Source: Omphalotus guepiniiformis (lineage: Eukaryota > Basidiomycota > Agaricomycetes > Agaricales > Omphalotaceae). Taken from it: a stretch of DNA of 64,000 nucleotides. The stretch covers positions 1 to 64,000 of the forward strand of contig JAQOOI010000037.1 in NCBI GenBank assembly GCA_028554645.1, given 5' to 3'. Every line of letters starts with the position of its first letter. Within the stretch, counting starts at the first letter, position 1. The notes below the pieces were generated by a model. The model saw only the letters and a list, made by a program, of their open reading frames with translations, was not told the DNA's origin and did not search any database. Made by a program: the position numbers and the translations under genes. This document shows positions 23,993 through 36,625 of the stretch, in pieces.

Positions 23993-25988
23993 AGAGCGTC
24001 TACTTATGTCGTTTGAAGACTGTCACGGAAGATGCGCTTGACTCGGTCTTGGGAAACTCTTCCCATTCGTCCTCGGTGATCTACTTTCTGGGTCTGATAG
24101 CAATATTATCTTTCACGCATTGACTTGAAAGTGTTCTCAGCTCCAGCATTAAAAATGACCTCCACGGTTTGGTCAAGCTATTACATTATCGATCTTCTGA
24201 AGGACCTATCCCTACTAGGCCTGTTCTTGCCGCTTGGTCTGTAAAAAGGTGCCAACACCACGTACCATATACCGTTTGATTGATGGATGCTAAAACTGAG
24301 GACTCTAGACGACCTCCATGGCTTCAACATTCCCCGTGATCTCTCAGTATTTGGCTTTGCGACTAGTTCTTTTATTTCTGTCGTGGTCTAGGACGTCAAG
24401 ACTGTTGGGCTCGGCAACTCTGAAATAGAACAGGAACAGAACGCAATAGAAAGCTATCGGATCTATATTCCTCGGGTGGGATACCGGTACGTTGGCTAGC
24501 CGCCAGACCTGTGACTGCGTGTTCATCGGTGGTAATATTTTTGGCAGGTGTGTGTATACAAGGCAGCAATAAGACTCAAAGCTGTTGAATTGAAGTGAGT
24601 GCATCGACCGTGGTAATCAACAAGTAGGAATCTTCAGATTACGCTAGTGGCATTTCAGGTAACTCGATGAACGAAGACTTCAGGACTTTTGTTGGGAATG
24701 AGCATTGCCGGTGAGTTATTGTGGAGCATTTAAGAGTCATACGTTGATCTGTAAGATTGTTAGGCACTGATTTCATCGTTCATGTTCAGCATCTTACAAA
24801 CAGTGGCAAGCACTATATGTTGGCTCGTCATGGAAATGCACCCAATCATCCTGCGCAAGCTTTCCGCATTCAAATATGCGTTCCGAATCCCGAAGCACAG
24901 TACGGCCATCATCCTGGGGCCACAGAGCTCACCAGTATCACTTCAAGTACTTTCTATGTGCACGTCCCGCGAAGTCGCTTTCATATCACTTATCCTAACG
25001 CCGCAAGAGATATCGAAATCATGAAATCACCTACTTATGTACGACACCCCCTGGCAAGAACCCGGACGGAATGTGACGGAATTGGCTCTGGCAGCATACA
25101 CCGTTTTGTCACGAATTAATATGCATACTATGGCGAAATCAATGACGAATACTTCATCTTATATTCAGTAACTCCATGTCAAGCAATGGACAGCATGCTC
25201 GAAAAGGAGGGCCTGCTCTGATTTCTATAGGCTCTTTCAAAAGACAGGTTTCATTAATTCATTCCTCAAATCTGATTTTGATGTCTAGGTACCATCGTGA
25301 TACATAAACCAATGAGCTCCTGTTCTGACGTGATTCTTGTGCGGATGATAGTAGGTCATCGTCTATTCGTCTTCAAGTTGATATGTCTCGGTCGGAGTTG
25401 GTGTGTCGGACATGGAAACTTTTTTTACCGTTAACATAATGTTTGTGCTCTCTTGGCTTCTTTCTCAATGTTCTCATACGGTGACAATTGTCCAGACTCC
25501 CAAAGTGAGGCGCCGAATGTTCTTCGAATTCCCACTCCTTCGACTTGAACCCGAGCAATCAACCTCAATTTCAAATTCCTAGGTGTACACTCCCATTCGC
25601 GTCTTCTCTCTAAAGAAATTGAAGGATACTAGTCGTAACGCGTTTGAATTTAATCTGCGTTTTTGTACAGTGCTGAAGGTGCTTCTCTGTTGTGCTTTTA
25701 TTCAGAATCTTTCGTCAACCTTGCGTTCTTTTGCACGATCAGTCACTACACGAGCGAAGCTTCCATCTCTTGTTTTCAACGTTTATTGAGTAGACAAAGG
25801 GCTTCTTCTCATCACGGAAAATTGGCAACTTCTGCGGACTTTCTGCGAATGAACCAGGCAACACTCAGTGGAGTGGAAGCACGCCATGCACTGTATTACT
25901 AGCGTGCCATGAGCGTACTTTTCATTCCCTGACAGGTCACTTACGTTGGGCTATGAATACTTCAACAAGTTTACAGGTGCCGGAGAGG

Positions 25989-25994
25989 TATAAA
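25989..25994 (+). promoter_or_regulatory. TATA box of the secreted-protein gene at 26062
   Basis: TATAAA in the context GAGAGGTATAAAACC lies 73 nt before the start codon, a usual spacing for a highly expressed fungal gene. Confidence 0.65.
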
Positions 25995-26061
25995 ACCTGG
26001 ACGACATAGACTGGGGATTCCCCATCGACTGGGATATACCATCGTCTAGCCCTCTTACAAC

Positions 26062-26809
26062 ATGTTCTTCGTACGAATCCTCTCCGTCTCTCTTTTCTTC
26101 CTCACTTTCGGCTTGGCCCAAGCAAGCCCTGTTGAGGGTGCTGGAGTCGCCAAACGACAGGATCCCAACGACTTGCTCGCTACCATCACCACCCTGAAGG
26201 ACTCTACCGGTGTTATTCTCCCTCAGCTCAGTAAGAGCGTTTTTCTAAGAACGTCCGACACAGATAGGACTAACGTTGATCTTTTTCAATACTTTGGTTG
26301 CCAACAACGAGGTTACAAGTGACAAGGTCGTCCCCCTCATCAACCAACTGCAGGCGGCTTTCAACACTGCTCAGACTTCGGTAACTACGCTCACTCTTAA
26401 GTCTCCCAGCAGCCATGCCGTTCCTAGCAAGGAAGTGATCGCTCCCCTGCTTGCCGAAATCCTCATTGTGAGTTGCTCAATGTTCTCCGAGCACGAAAGC
26501 GCCTTCTCATTTTTCTTGAAGGATGTGACGAAGACTCTCGACGCAATCTTGCTCAAAGATGCTATTCCCGCCCTCGGTGGTCTCCTCGTCACTCTTGACA
26601 TTACCATCTCTGGGGTCTTGCACAGCGTCGAATTTTTGCTTGCCGGCGTTTTGGTCATCGTATCCTCGCTGTTAGTACACCCATTTTTGAGAATGTCTGG
26701 TTCAATTCTCACTTATTCAAACTTTTAATCTTCTGACAGTGTGGTTGACGTCGCTGTTCTTCTCAAAGCGTTGTCTTTCGACCTTGTGTTGGTTCTTCTC
26801 GCTTTGTGA
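26062..26809 (+). CDS. Small secreted protein, HsbA-like or related Agaricomycete family
   Basis: The signal peptide MFFVRILSVSLFFLTFGLAQ is followed by a possible KR processing site (VAKRQDPNDLLATITTL). Later exons read TLVANNEVTSDKVVPLINQL, SSHAVPSKEVIAPLLAEIL, DVTKTLDAILLKDAIPALGG and VVDVAVLLKALSFDLVLVL. The helical, Lys-poor, Val/Leu-rich repeat-like make-up resembles cell-surface proteins of the HsbA type; the exact family is uncertain. The first intron has a good donor after CCTCAGCTCA and a branch site (CTAAC), but at the expected acceptor position, just before ATACTTTGG, there is TTTTTCA without the final G (see findings). The other junctions are normal. A strong TATA box precedes it. 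Confidence 0.65.
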
Positions 26810-27916
26810 TAAGCGCAGCGTCGTATACCAAGTGAAGACAGGCCAGGAGCATTTGGATTGGTTGATGCTGATACATACACATAGTTCAGTGAAGGCTCTC
26901 CATTACATTCGTTACGGGCTTCGTCATTTCCTTTTTTAGTGTGTCTTCGTTTCTGAGACTGAGTACGGTTATATAAATGGAACGATCAAATTCTTTACAT
27001 CTTTGATATGATATGTTGTGTTAAAATTTCAAGAGAACTGAGGGTGGGTGAGAAGCTGTGAGAAGCTGTAAGAAGCGAAGCTTGCAAGATGCGGCAGGTT
27101 TGTGGGCTTTTCAGCCGAGAACATGTTCTAAAGAATCGTCCGGACACTGTATGTCTAAAAGTAAAAAGTCTCCGCAAGAAGCGATGTTTATAGACAACAC
27201 ATGCTCAGGCAACGAGCTGCAACGAGGTGAAAGGGAGAAAGGAAGAAGGAAAGAAAGAAGAATGCGGCGGCATTTTTGGTTTTTGTTCTCGGTTCGGCTG
27301 TTGGGCGGCTGTAAAATTGAATAAGCGCCGCGGCATTTTTGGTTTCTGTTAAACTGTTCAAGTTCTCGGATCGGGTCGGGTGTTGGGTGGTTGTAAATTG
27401 AATATGCGTGGTCATCGGTTCAAGTTGTTCAATACTTGTCTCATTGTATATATTAGCGGTGCTTTTACAACTGAAGCTGAAGGTCTACATATACTTGTGG
27501 CGTAATTATTAGAAGTAAGGTACGACTTGAATCAGAATCATCAGCACATGTTCAGAGTCGGAGTCTAGACATGAAGTGAGATACAGTTGGTGTAATGTGT
27601 GTACTATTCCGGTCGAAGCTGGATTGAACTAGAGCTTGTACTTGAAACTTCCTTGAAGCTCGAAGAAGTTGCCAACGCGTGCCGCCTGAGAGTCAGAAAG
27701 ATGCCGAGTATACCCACCTCGGGATCTGCGATAACTCGGAACGCATTCAAGATCCCATGGTGTTTGTATGTATCTCAATTTCATACGTGTTTATGTCACG
27801 AATTGAACACGAGTTCACCGGCACCGCATAGATTCAATACAATGCATATGTAGTATCATACACTACAGTAAGTAAGTAAACGCGGCTTCAAAAGAAACCC
27901 GGGAGAGTTTTTGAAC
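26810..27916. other. Intergenic region with a short imperfect tandem repeat
   Basis: Nothing coding is supported. At about 27267-27410 a 63-bp unit beginning GCGGCATTTTTGG and ending in GTAAAATTGAATAAGCG-like sequence is repeated imperfectly, preceded by a purine-rich GAAAGAAGAA tract. Confidence 0.45.
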
Positions 27917-28916
27917 TCAGTCGCAGAACGTAACAGCCAGGTTGACCTATAAGTAAATAATAATCCGGTATTGAGCAAACAGTTTTGTCCGTTCATCTAC
28001 CGAGGCTTTGCTTACATTGTTTTCTTGGCAGGCAACTTGAACGGGCCATTTTTCTGGGCAGTTCTCGGAGGAGCCTGTAGGGTCAAGAGTTACACCTAAA
28101 GCAAAATGGCATATTGGTGGAGGAACTTACAGTCTGCTCCCGACCCATCGCATCCACCGTAGTAGCTGTAAGGATAACATGACAATGATAAGGCAATTGA
28201 TTTCATCTGTAACACACGATGTTCACGTACCCGAAACCAGATGTTACTGAGAAAGTGTGCCTAAAGGGAAAAAAAAGAAACAAAAGATCATCATGAGTTT
28301 CCAAGCCGCGTAATAATTTGGTGCCCGGGTAAAAAAGAGTGATTTTGATACGTGCGAGCCGACTAGAGATATGTCTGCGCTGGAGCCTGATCCAGGAGAA
28401 GTCGGGTTGACGAGAGTTAGCTCAACTAGGGTGCATCCATCGCCATTGAAACCGCAGCTTCCTGGAAATAATCAAGATTTAGTAGGACATTCAAGACTCC
28501 TTCGTGAAGGGTAGCTGGGTGCTTCCACTGACCGGTTTGAAGGTAACTAGTAAAGAAAGTTAGTCAGACTCAACAAGACCACAATAAGACGCAGATACAT
28601 ACGCTATGGCGGCGCTTAATGGCCCATTAGAAGTATAGTCACCACCAGTAGAAAGGACATTGCCATTCTGGATGAGAGTCGGCTGTATTCCACCACATGG
28701 ATAAGAATGAATTCGAGATACGGTGATGATTGTTTACTCACTGTTCCGAAGCCGCAGCTATAGTCATCGAGTAATATGGTTAATAGCTAGTCAAAGGTAG
28801 AACGACTCGGAAGAAGACATTTACTTGTTGGTGAAGTGGACGGTGTGCGACTCAGCGGTGACTGCTGCAGCGAACAGGAGGGTCGAGAGAACAGAAACAA
28901 CAGAGCGAGAGAACAT
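27917..28916 (-). CDS. Small secreted cysteine-containing 'glycopeptide' (thaumatin-like fold possible)
   Basis: The start at 28916 yields MFSRSVVSVLSTLLFAAAVT, a signal peptide. The mature part reads ESHTVHFTNNC, GFGTPTLIQNGNVLS, SNGPLSAAIAYLQTG and SCGFNGDGCTLVELTLVNP. After further exons come GYYGGCDGSGADC, SSENCPEKWPVQVACQENN and a last exon VNLAVTFCD with TGA at 27917. The FTNNCG.GTP opening is shared with thaumatin-like proteins, and the whole pattern matches the secreted 'glycopeptide' family common in mushrooms; function unknown. At least seven short introns. A TATA box stands 66 nt upstream. Confidence 0.8.
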
Positions 28917-28981
28917 TGTGAAGCAACCAGAGAACTGCCGGTAGGTAGACTGAGGGGTAGGATACACAAATTTCAGCCTGG

Positions 28982-28989
28982 TTTATATA
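28982..28989 (-). promoter_or_regulatory. TATA box of the glycopeptide gene
   Basis: The minus strand reads TATATAAA, 66 nt upstream of the start at 28916. Confidence 0.6.
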
Positions 28990-31933
28990 CCACGAGAATT
29001 AGCTTGATGTACTTGTTTGAACCCAGGAACGTTTGTACGCTTGTAGACAGTAGACCCGTCGGAAGTTAACCCTGGACAGAGTATTCAAAAACCTCATGAA
29101 CACGCATGATCCAAATATCGTATGGAGAGGTACATACATATTCAAGAGTACTCGCATCCACTCGGCGCATCGGTTGAGAGATCTTCAAAATACTGCACAG
29201 CAGAGTTGATCATTGAGGCTAGATTGTTTATTAGATTCGCCGAACGTCGCGCATATGTCAAGATTCTACCCGCTAACAAAACCCAGGTCATATAAAGATC
29301 ATCACTTTTGAGCGTCACATTGAAATACCAGAATACCAAAATACCTGGACTGAGGTGGACTCCGATGGAAGTATATAAGCGGGAGAAAGCTGTCAGATGA
29401 AGTGTTGGACATACATATGGCGCTCAGAGGTGCTCAGGCGGCAAGGAGAAGACTTTTTTTAGATTTATGACGATATTCAAAATGGTGACCGCTTGTACTT
29501 ACACGGGTAGACTTTTGCCAAATTGCCAGGCTTTGTGAGTCGTGGGTTCGTGCGGTCAGGTCGGTGCTGTCAAACACGAAGTAGAAGACTAGTAGAAGCC
29601 TCGCTCCCGTCGCTCTCCATAAGGTTTACCATCGTGGTCACGTCGCGCTGTCTTTTTTTTTTTGAATTCCTTTGCTATTCAAGTCTATACAAACAGCTTA
29701 GCCTCCAAGAATTACTTGAATGAAGGAAAGGGCACTACGACATTAGAACACTCACCATTTGAACAATCCCCCAGGGCCCAATTGTACTTGCGGCGTGCGC
29801 AGAGTGTACTCAGTCATGCGCTACATATCGCGCTTCGCGTCCTTTCCCGTCGCATCATTTGAACTATTCAACTTCGTTACATTAGTTCGTTTCGACGCTT
29901 CAATGTTTTTGAGGCTTTACATACGTATGTCCCCCCGCGGCCGTAATAAAAACCTAGAACCTATGGATTGAAATTGAACGGGACTGGCTAAACATGCAGT
30001 TATTACAGTAGCTTCGCTCTTGCTGCTTGTCTAGAGCTACTCATTTGCATTCTGAAACGCGACTGTCTTGTCTTGACGGAATCTCGAACCCAGCAACGAG
30101 CGACCAGTACTGAAATTGTTATTGATATTGAAAGCTCGCATCGCTCGAATTTGCTCTAGGAGGTGGCCCACGTGTTCGAAGTTGACCATCATCAAAATCT
30201 ACCATTCTTTGTCCGACAGTGAGTGTATCCTTCAAAGTTCAGACAAGCTCTCGGTATAGCGTGAGGCATCTGCATACAATGGCTATCCCTTCGTTTTTGC
30301 TTCAGTGCTTGTTACTTTGGCACTTAGATAGTTTAAAACATTGAAACGGAGACCTATAGCATAAATGATAGAGTCATGTTTAGCACCGCGAGAGCAGAAA
30401 CAATAACGTACGAGCAAATTTTTACTTAGTAGCTTGCTCGACTGTTCCTCGAAGCGGCTATGATAATTGATAACTTGTCTGAGCTCTGAGCCTTTTTAAG
30501 TAAGGAAGACAGTTCGCTTTGAAGGTATGATGAGCTGAGATATGATAATGTGGCGGGCGGGGTGTAGGGAGTACGCTGGGAGTACCATGAGCGGCAAAAT
30601 TAAGGCTCCAACCGTACCATATATGTATAGGGTCCGGAGTGTAAATATACAGATACAGTTTGTATCTATAATACAAAAGAGGCCTGTTTGTCTCTGCTTG
30701 CCAAACGTCAAAGACATTCTGATTGGCTGCTGAAAGACTCTCGACGCTGACATTATCCTATTATGCAAATGACGTCCGTTTGTCCCGACAACTCTTAAAT
30801 CTGATTGGCTGCCCTTTCCCTTGCGTCAGCACTTGCACGTAAGATGTTTATCTTATCGCTTGATCACTACTCACCATGCAGGCCAGCACTTCCGCGAACT
30901 TTCCACGTCGTTCTCCTTCAACTCATTGAGATGGAATGTATGTCAACTCAGTATAGGGTACAAAAGTAAGGACTCGGAAAGGGGACGAAGGAACGGGAAC
31001 CAGCAGAAACTAGATTGAGGATGGGTTAAAGCTTCGAGAATATTTCAATTAGTAGTATATACAGATATACAGTCAGTATCAGCTGCACGGGAGCCAAAAG
31101 CGGCCGACCGTAGGTTGGGCGCGGTTGGCACACAAATAGTCACTGTGCCATAAGCACATCCAAACTTACATCCGTGCATAGCACGGGTCATTGCTAGTAC
31201 CATCTATAAACTGTTTTAAATGTATAATATACACTAATCACGTTATCAGATTTAAAAAACAATTTCCCTGGACTCTCAACAGTTCATTTACAGTGTGAAG
31301 GCACTCAGGGTGTGTATCTGCCCCACATACTGTATACCCAGTGAATGAGTAGCTTGCTGTGACTCTGAGAGGAGGCGAACCCTCCGCACCCGGGCTGCCG
31401 GCATACATTGTCCGGGGGAGGTTCTTCAAGCGGAGTTGGAAAGGTATTCTTTCCTCTCGGTAGAAGGTGGCAAGCTTGAGTGCCGAAGATGTAGCCCCAA
31501 AACTTGTCGCTCTTAGGCAATTTTGGTTACAAATAAGTGATTTTTAGGTGTAAACTTAGCCAGAAATTACTCATGGGCCGGTCATTTGTATATACTGTAT
31601 ACGCTGTATAAATACTGTATATTTAAATTCACCCTCAGAGCCTAGACATATACGCTTACACATACGGTATTAACCGTATATAGACAGTATACTATACAGT
31701 ACGGTTGGAGCCTTAGGCAAAATTCCGGACCGAGAATGACGGATAGTACTCCATACGGGCACGTGACTTGAGTGTATGAAGTTCGAACCAACCTCGACAT
31801 GAGGCACTGAGAAACTTTCTCTTCCCTTCCCATCTCTTCACCTTTATCTCCTGCCTTGCGATACCCATCCTTACTGCGGATCCTTGTTCTCCATCTGTAC
31901 TATCTCTCTTCACGACTTTGAAATCTAGTAATA
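28990..31933. other. 3-kb intergenic region with AT-rich palindromes
   Basis: There is no convincing gene. A TATATAA-like box at about 29372 is not followed by a recognisable coding exon. Near 31590-31705 many short inverted repeats built from TACTGTATA and CGGTATTAACCG occur, including TACGGT/ACCGTA around a four-base loop (31663-31678). They lie just upstream of the gene at 31934. Confidence 0.45.
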
Positions 31934-33370
31934 ATGAATCACGCTGCAATTGGATCTCCTCGAATGATGTCACCTAGGTCACATCGCGCTCATCGAGCTC
32001 AGTACTATCCTACGACCTCACAGGGTTCACAGTACCATGAAAATTACGAATATCAGGATAATGTTGCTGAAAATAGCGTTCCGGCGGATAATTTGCATGG
32101 AGATGATTCCGCATTTAATGTCGACCCGGGTGCACCTATCCTTGGAGCTGGACAGCAAACAATACGAGAAGCTCAAGAGGCAGAAGCATACCGTCAGGAA
32201 CTGAAATCTGATAGGCACTTTGTGGGAGGGTTCATTGGTGGATTGAAGAAAGCTTTCAAGCCGAGTATAGAGTGGGGTAGTGGAAGTAGGCGGCAAGCCG
32301 CAGAAGCCTCACCGGAATCGTTCCTGTCCCAACCTCCTTACGAAACGAGTGCACATTCAGCACGAGATCCTCGAGACGTCGAGTACAGCGGTGCTGATGC
32401 CCGGACTGCACAGTCTTATTCATCCACTCCTACCTCCTCCGAAACTATGAACCCGACTGCTGAATTCGTAGACGATGGAACGACGGCTGTCGACCACCAG
32501 ATGATGATGCCTACTCCTGCGCATATAGTCGATCCAGTTCTTGTAGAGCCTCAGCCCGCGTCGGACTACGCTAAAATGGACTCCCCGACGATGTCAGGCT
32601 CTGAGGTGTCACTTAACACCTACATGTCCCGCATAGCCAGGTTCTTTAAAGAGATTAATGACCTTCCGTGGGTTGCTGAGCGCGTTACTGTGGATTACTA
32701 TCCTGGACAGTCGAGGCGACGCACTCGACCTCGAGCGGCTCACCGACCAATTTTGTCCTGGTATAACCGCCATATTTTTCCTTCGGGTGGTAGTGGAGGT
32801 CAAGCTGTTTCGTTAGACCTCACTGCCGGATCGACGGGTTCATCTTCCCCAACTCCCATGCAACCTCAACCTCTGTACCAATCATTCATTATAGCACCCA
32901 CAGCTTCAGCGCAGCCTGTTCTTCCCGAAATGCAGCAAACTGCTCCATCGACTAACGCAGCACCTTCGATTGTCTTCACTGTCGTTAATGGATCTGCCGC
33001 TACGTCTTCATCCACCACTACCGATTCTCCTCGCGATCGGGTCACGAGAAGTGTTCCTCAGGGAACAATAGACCCGGAACGTATGTATGCTCAACAACTT
33101 AGCGGGTATACTCCTGTGCAGCCGACTTCTGGAGCGTTTGGAACTGCTGTACATGCAGGGTATACGGGTGCTGCTGCTGCTGTTGCTCCCGCTTCCGCTC
33201 CAACTGCACCGGCCCCGGTAGCATCTCCACCTCGTTCAACTGCTGGCGGTGGTAGCGTCAGGGCTACGTCACCACCTCAGGCAGCTCGTACCTATCGACC
33301 TGCTAGGAGCGGGACTCCCGCTCAGTCTTCGTATTATTATACTTCGTATGTGCAGCCAACTGTGCAATGA
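31934..33370 (+). CDS. Single-exon low-complexity protein, 478 residues, unknown function
   Basis: One uninterrupted frame, unusual in this intron-rich window. There is no signal peptide or membrane span. The N-terminal third is rich in Tyr, Gln, Ser and acidic residues (TIREAQEAEAYRQELKSD, VGGFIGGLKKAFKPSIEWG). The middle holds the only ordered-looking block, SLNTYMSRIARFFKEINDLP followed by VAERVTVDYYPG. The C-terminal third is Ala/Pro/Thr/Ser repeats (APASAPTAPAPVASPP). Codons are normal for the neighbourhood. I do not recognise a family; the amphipathic block may be a conserved fungal module used for protein contacts. Confidence 0.7.
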   Translation: MNHAAIGSPRMMSPRSHRAHRAQYYPTTSQGSQYHENYEYQDNVAENSVPADNLHGDDSAFNVDPGAPILGAGQQTIREAQEAEAYRQELKSDRHFVGGFIGGLKKAFKPSIEWGSGSRRQAAEASPESFLSQPPYETSAHSARDPRDVEYSGADARTAQSYSSTPTSSETMNPTAEFVDDGTTAVDHQMMMPTPAHIVDPVLVEPQPASDYAKMDSPTMSGSEVSLNTYMSRIARFFKEINDLPWVAERVTVDYYPGQSRRRTRPRAAHRPILSWYNRHIFPSGGSGGQAVSLDLTAGSTGSSSPTPMQPQPLYQSFIIAPTASAQPVLPEMQQTAPSTNAAPSIVFTVVNGSAATSSSTTTDSPRDRVTRSVPQGTIDPERMYAQQLSGYTPVQPTSGAFGTAVHAGYTGAAAAVAPASAPTAPAPVASPPRSTAGGGSVRATSPPQAARTYRPARSGTPAQSSYYYTSYVQPTVQ

Positions 33371-33894
33371 ACTCTTTGTTTATGAAAGCTAGGATAGTTT
33401 GTACAATTTACGCAGTGTATGAGCCTGTATTCACAATCAAAGTCTGTCAATGTTATAGTTCGCTATGATTTTAATTCGAGGTCGTCTTCTCACATCGTCA
33501 ACGAACAGAAAGAAAGGAATATAAATTGTATAAATCATGAAAAACCATCAAGTGATATGGACTATATTATATGACTCATTAACAAGGGGACGGGAATGTA
33601 GATCTTTTGAGGTTGCGCAAATGAATTCGGTCTGGGAGGGCAAGGTTAGAAAGACGGAATGGGATTGTAAACAAAAATCGTCAAGCACATAAAATGGTAA
33701 GATGGTGACAAACAAGCAAGGGCGTGATGTATGTAAGACAGTCGTAGATTGAAAAGAATAGGTAAAGGGATGATAGGGTACGTGAAATTCCTGGGTTCAT
33801 GAGTGGTCTAAATGACCCCAAATCTAGAATCTGAGAGTAGTTCGAGTAAAGGGAGGAAGGAGGCAGTATGCGACGCGACAGCCACACTTGGCGC
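33371..33894. other. Intergenic region between two convergent genes
   Basis: This 0.5-kb AT-rich stretch carries the 3' flanks of the low-complexity gene (plus) and the diacylglycerol kinase gene (minus). Nothing else is seen. Confidence 0.5.
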
Positions 33895-35339
33895 TCAAGC
33901 TAACCACGTCGAAACAAGTTCAAGAACCTTGAAGAAACCTAGTATGCACCCGCCAGATATGATGGGCAAAGTGAGATTATCGTCGAGCGAGCCAAGATCT
34001 ACAAAGCAGAACAGATTGATCAACAAGACAATCCAAAACACATAGGGACGAACCTAGAGCCTCTGCAACACCACTGACCAGCCCCGCACAAGCAGCTATC
34101 AAAGTGATACCCAACCAACCACCAAATCCACCGAACGCTCCATCAGTACCAGGGCGCACGCCACCATCCCACCACCAGGTTACATCATTTGTCTGGGGGC
34201 GCATAGGCGCCATCCAGCTCCAGAACCCAACGGCGATACACGCGCCAGTAATCGAGGCAGCGATAAACCCTGCGAGGGACTTTCTTGGCGCAAGGGGTAG
34301 TCGGAGAACTGGTGTGCGCGAAGGCAAACGGGGAGTCATGGAACCCCACATACGACCGATGGTCGAGGCGGCTGTGTCGGCCCAGGAAAGACTGTACAGG
34401 AAGGGTGAGCAATGGGTTTGAAATAAAATAGGATTACTCGCATTAAGATAGCTACAGTCGCGACGTCGAGAGGGTAAAACGTAAGCGCGAAATTGACGCC
34501 TATGATATACCATATAACCCCGTTCGTTGTGTTCTGGACCGTGAGTCAGAAAAGGGCTCGCGGGGGGTACAGAGAAGATTTTTGAACTACCTTCTCGCTC
34601 TCTCGCATGAGAAATCCTAGGAAGCGTTCATAGACGCGCGCAAAGGGAGGGTATCTAAGGCGGAGAAAATCTGCAGGCGCGATGACTGCCAGAGCGCTCC
34701 AAAGCACGTAAACTACAGTTTGAGGAGTTCCTTCAGAAAGATACAGATATATAGTGAAAAAGCCTGGCGACAGTGAAGAAAAAATGGAATGCGTGAGGTA
34801 CTGGAATGAGGAAACGAAATCAACAACGTACCAATAGATGAATGCAACACTTTTCTAGGAATTTCCCAGTCAATCTTCTTCTCGTCCAGTGCCTTCGTGG
34901 AAGAGGGGGTCTTTGAAGCTAAAGAGCCATTTGCGTGTCCGTTGATAAGCAGCTCGTTGGCAACTTCGCTCTCTTCGGCCTCCGTTCTCAAAGGCGTTTC
35001 CTCTCTACTTTGATCCTTCTCCTCTCGGTCCCGTTCGCTATCGTTATCGTCCATGTCTATCTCGATAATATCAAGGTGTCCAAGCCCTTCGAGTCTCCTG
35101 ATGACTTTGCGAGTGATGTTCTGCACGCCCTTTGGCTCGGGCGATAAAGGGGCCGCAGTAAAAGAGACTCTGGGGGATGGTGAACGCTTGCTACTACCAA
35201 GACTAGCGGTATGAGAAGTTATATGCGTCGTTTTTGTCGTGGGTGAGGTCGTTATCGGGGAAGAGCCTGCGAGGCGAGCTGAGCGTCGTCTATTTTGTGC
35301 CGGGCTCGAGTGCTGATCAACGTTCGAAACGCTAGACAT
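33895..35339 (-). CDS. DGK1: CTP-dependent diacylglycerol kinase (DGK1-like), ER membrane
   Basis: Predicted to make phosphatidate from diacylglycerol using CTP, in the ER or nuclear membrane. The 170-residue N-terminal tail is disordered and basic/acidic (NRRRSARLAGSSP, DDNDSERDREEKDQSREE), ending in DWEIPRKVLHSSIG, the conserved start of the catalytic region. Membrane exons follow: GFFTIYLYLSEGTPQTVVYV, ADFLRLRYPPFARVYERFLG, GVIWYIIGVNFALTFYPLDV. The CTP-transferase signature is LSWADTAASTIGRMWG. Further helices and GGWLGITLIAACAGLVSGVA come next, and the last exon is DLGSLDDNLTLPIISGGC through VSTWLA with TGA at 33895. About four introns. Domain order and length fit the DGK1/dolichol-kinase-like family well. 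Confidence 0.85.
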
Positions 35340-36625
35340 CAGGGTCGTAAAATCTTGCAGTCAAGAGAGAATCCTTCTGCTGTTGTCGGCGACGTTGAGG
35401 GCAACACAGTGAAGACGAGCTCAATGAAAGATGGTGGTAGCGCAGGTTTGTTGAAGCACTGGTGAGAAACTGACGCTTCCTTTGTTTGGTAAACTGGCGG
35501 CCGACCGAGGCTGCCAAAGCGGGTGCCGGAGCCGGCTTCACAAATGTGGTCGCGTGCGTTAGTTAATTCATGCTTCAACTTGCTTTCTACGTTTTACAGA
35601 GCTGAGAGGACACTGAACTTTCGGTATTGTGATGGATGGCGACACATTGATCATGACTGCTGCCTGTACTACATACACTGGATCCTCAGTGCGCTTGAAT
35701 TCACACACGGCCCAAAATCCCATGTCAAGTCATCTTCCGCAAAGATGGATAGATTGTAATCATTCCTCATCAAGTCTTGTTTTCGTGACAAAGAGATAGA
35801 TGAAATCAGAGTCAGGCAAGGAGCCTGAGGTTCACAAAACTCTTGCAATGAGCTCCTGCTTTGCTTGCAACAAGTAGGTCCATTGAAATACTAACCAGAG
35901 AACAGGATAAGGTGAGTGATCATTTGATTCAAGCCTAATCAGTGTTTTGTCTGCCTAGTGACCTGGATTGCAAAAAGAAAGATGTCATTACGAGTCAGGA
36001 ACTTCATGGCAAATTCATCTGATAGTTGTATATGTAGTGGTGAGTCCTGATCTTACTGCATCAGCACTCATATTCAAGGGATCTGCAAATTACTAGCATC
36101 GGCACTGTGGTAAGTGATTCTTGTGATTTGACTCTCTTTTTGAGGCAATGTGAGAGGATATTTCGACACTATGAGAAATACAGATAAGATCTCTTACTCT
36201 GAGAAAGATTTGACTGAATAAGACTCAAACATTCAATTTATTTCACCACAAGATGCTTTATTCATTTACTGTTGTTGCAAACTATTCATCTAACAAATTT
36301 GACACAGAAAAAGATTATTGATATCACAAATTGTTATAGAAACCATATAGTATACAACTGTCTTGAAACATTCTAAAAATGGCTTATAGATGGTCCTGAT
36401 ATAAGGCACTTTGATGCCACCTGATACTGGAGCTAGAATATCTCTTGGTCCACATGCCTCCATAATTTGAAGAAATGTTAAATGATATCTAAGCTCACTA
36501 GTATCTGTTGCTATCTTTCTAGCCATACTGCTAAATGATGCTGCCACTTGGGCCTAATGATACATCAAATGAGTTTTATGCATAAAAGCACCCATGCTCC
36601 CTTGAAAAACCTGCAATCCACAAGC
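35340..36625. other. Intergenic transition into an AT-rich, CpG-poor island
   Basis: The first 450 bp resemble the neighbouring genes in composition. From about 35760 onward the sequence becomes AT-rich with almost no CG dinucleotides. No gene is supported here. Confidence 0.5.

Larger units (their letters stand above)
19169..25980. other. 6.8-kb region with degraded coding-like patches, no intact gene
   Basis: Short open frames are scattered on both strands, but none joins with neighbours into a recognisable protein. Patches look like former exons with splice-like edges (minus 22740-22900, minus 21517-21900), and two local direct repeats (22106-22460, 23772-23992) break frames. I see no transposase, reverse transcriptase or LTR. 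This is best described as a gene graveyard or fast-evolving intergenic DNA. Confidence 0.5.

Noticed and set aside
24757..25119. 120-codon plus-strand frame with protein-like stretches
   Set aside because: No family is recognisable and neighbouring open stretches do not join by splicing; kept only as part of the decayed region.
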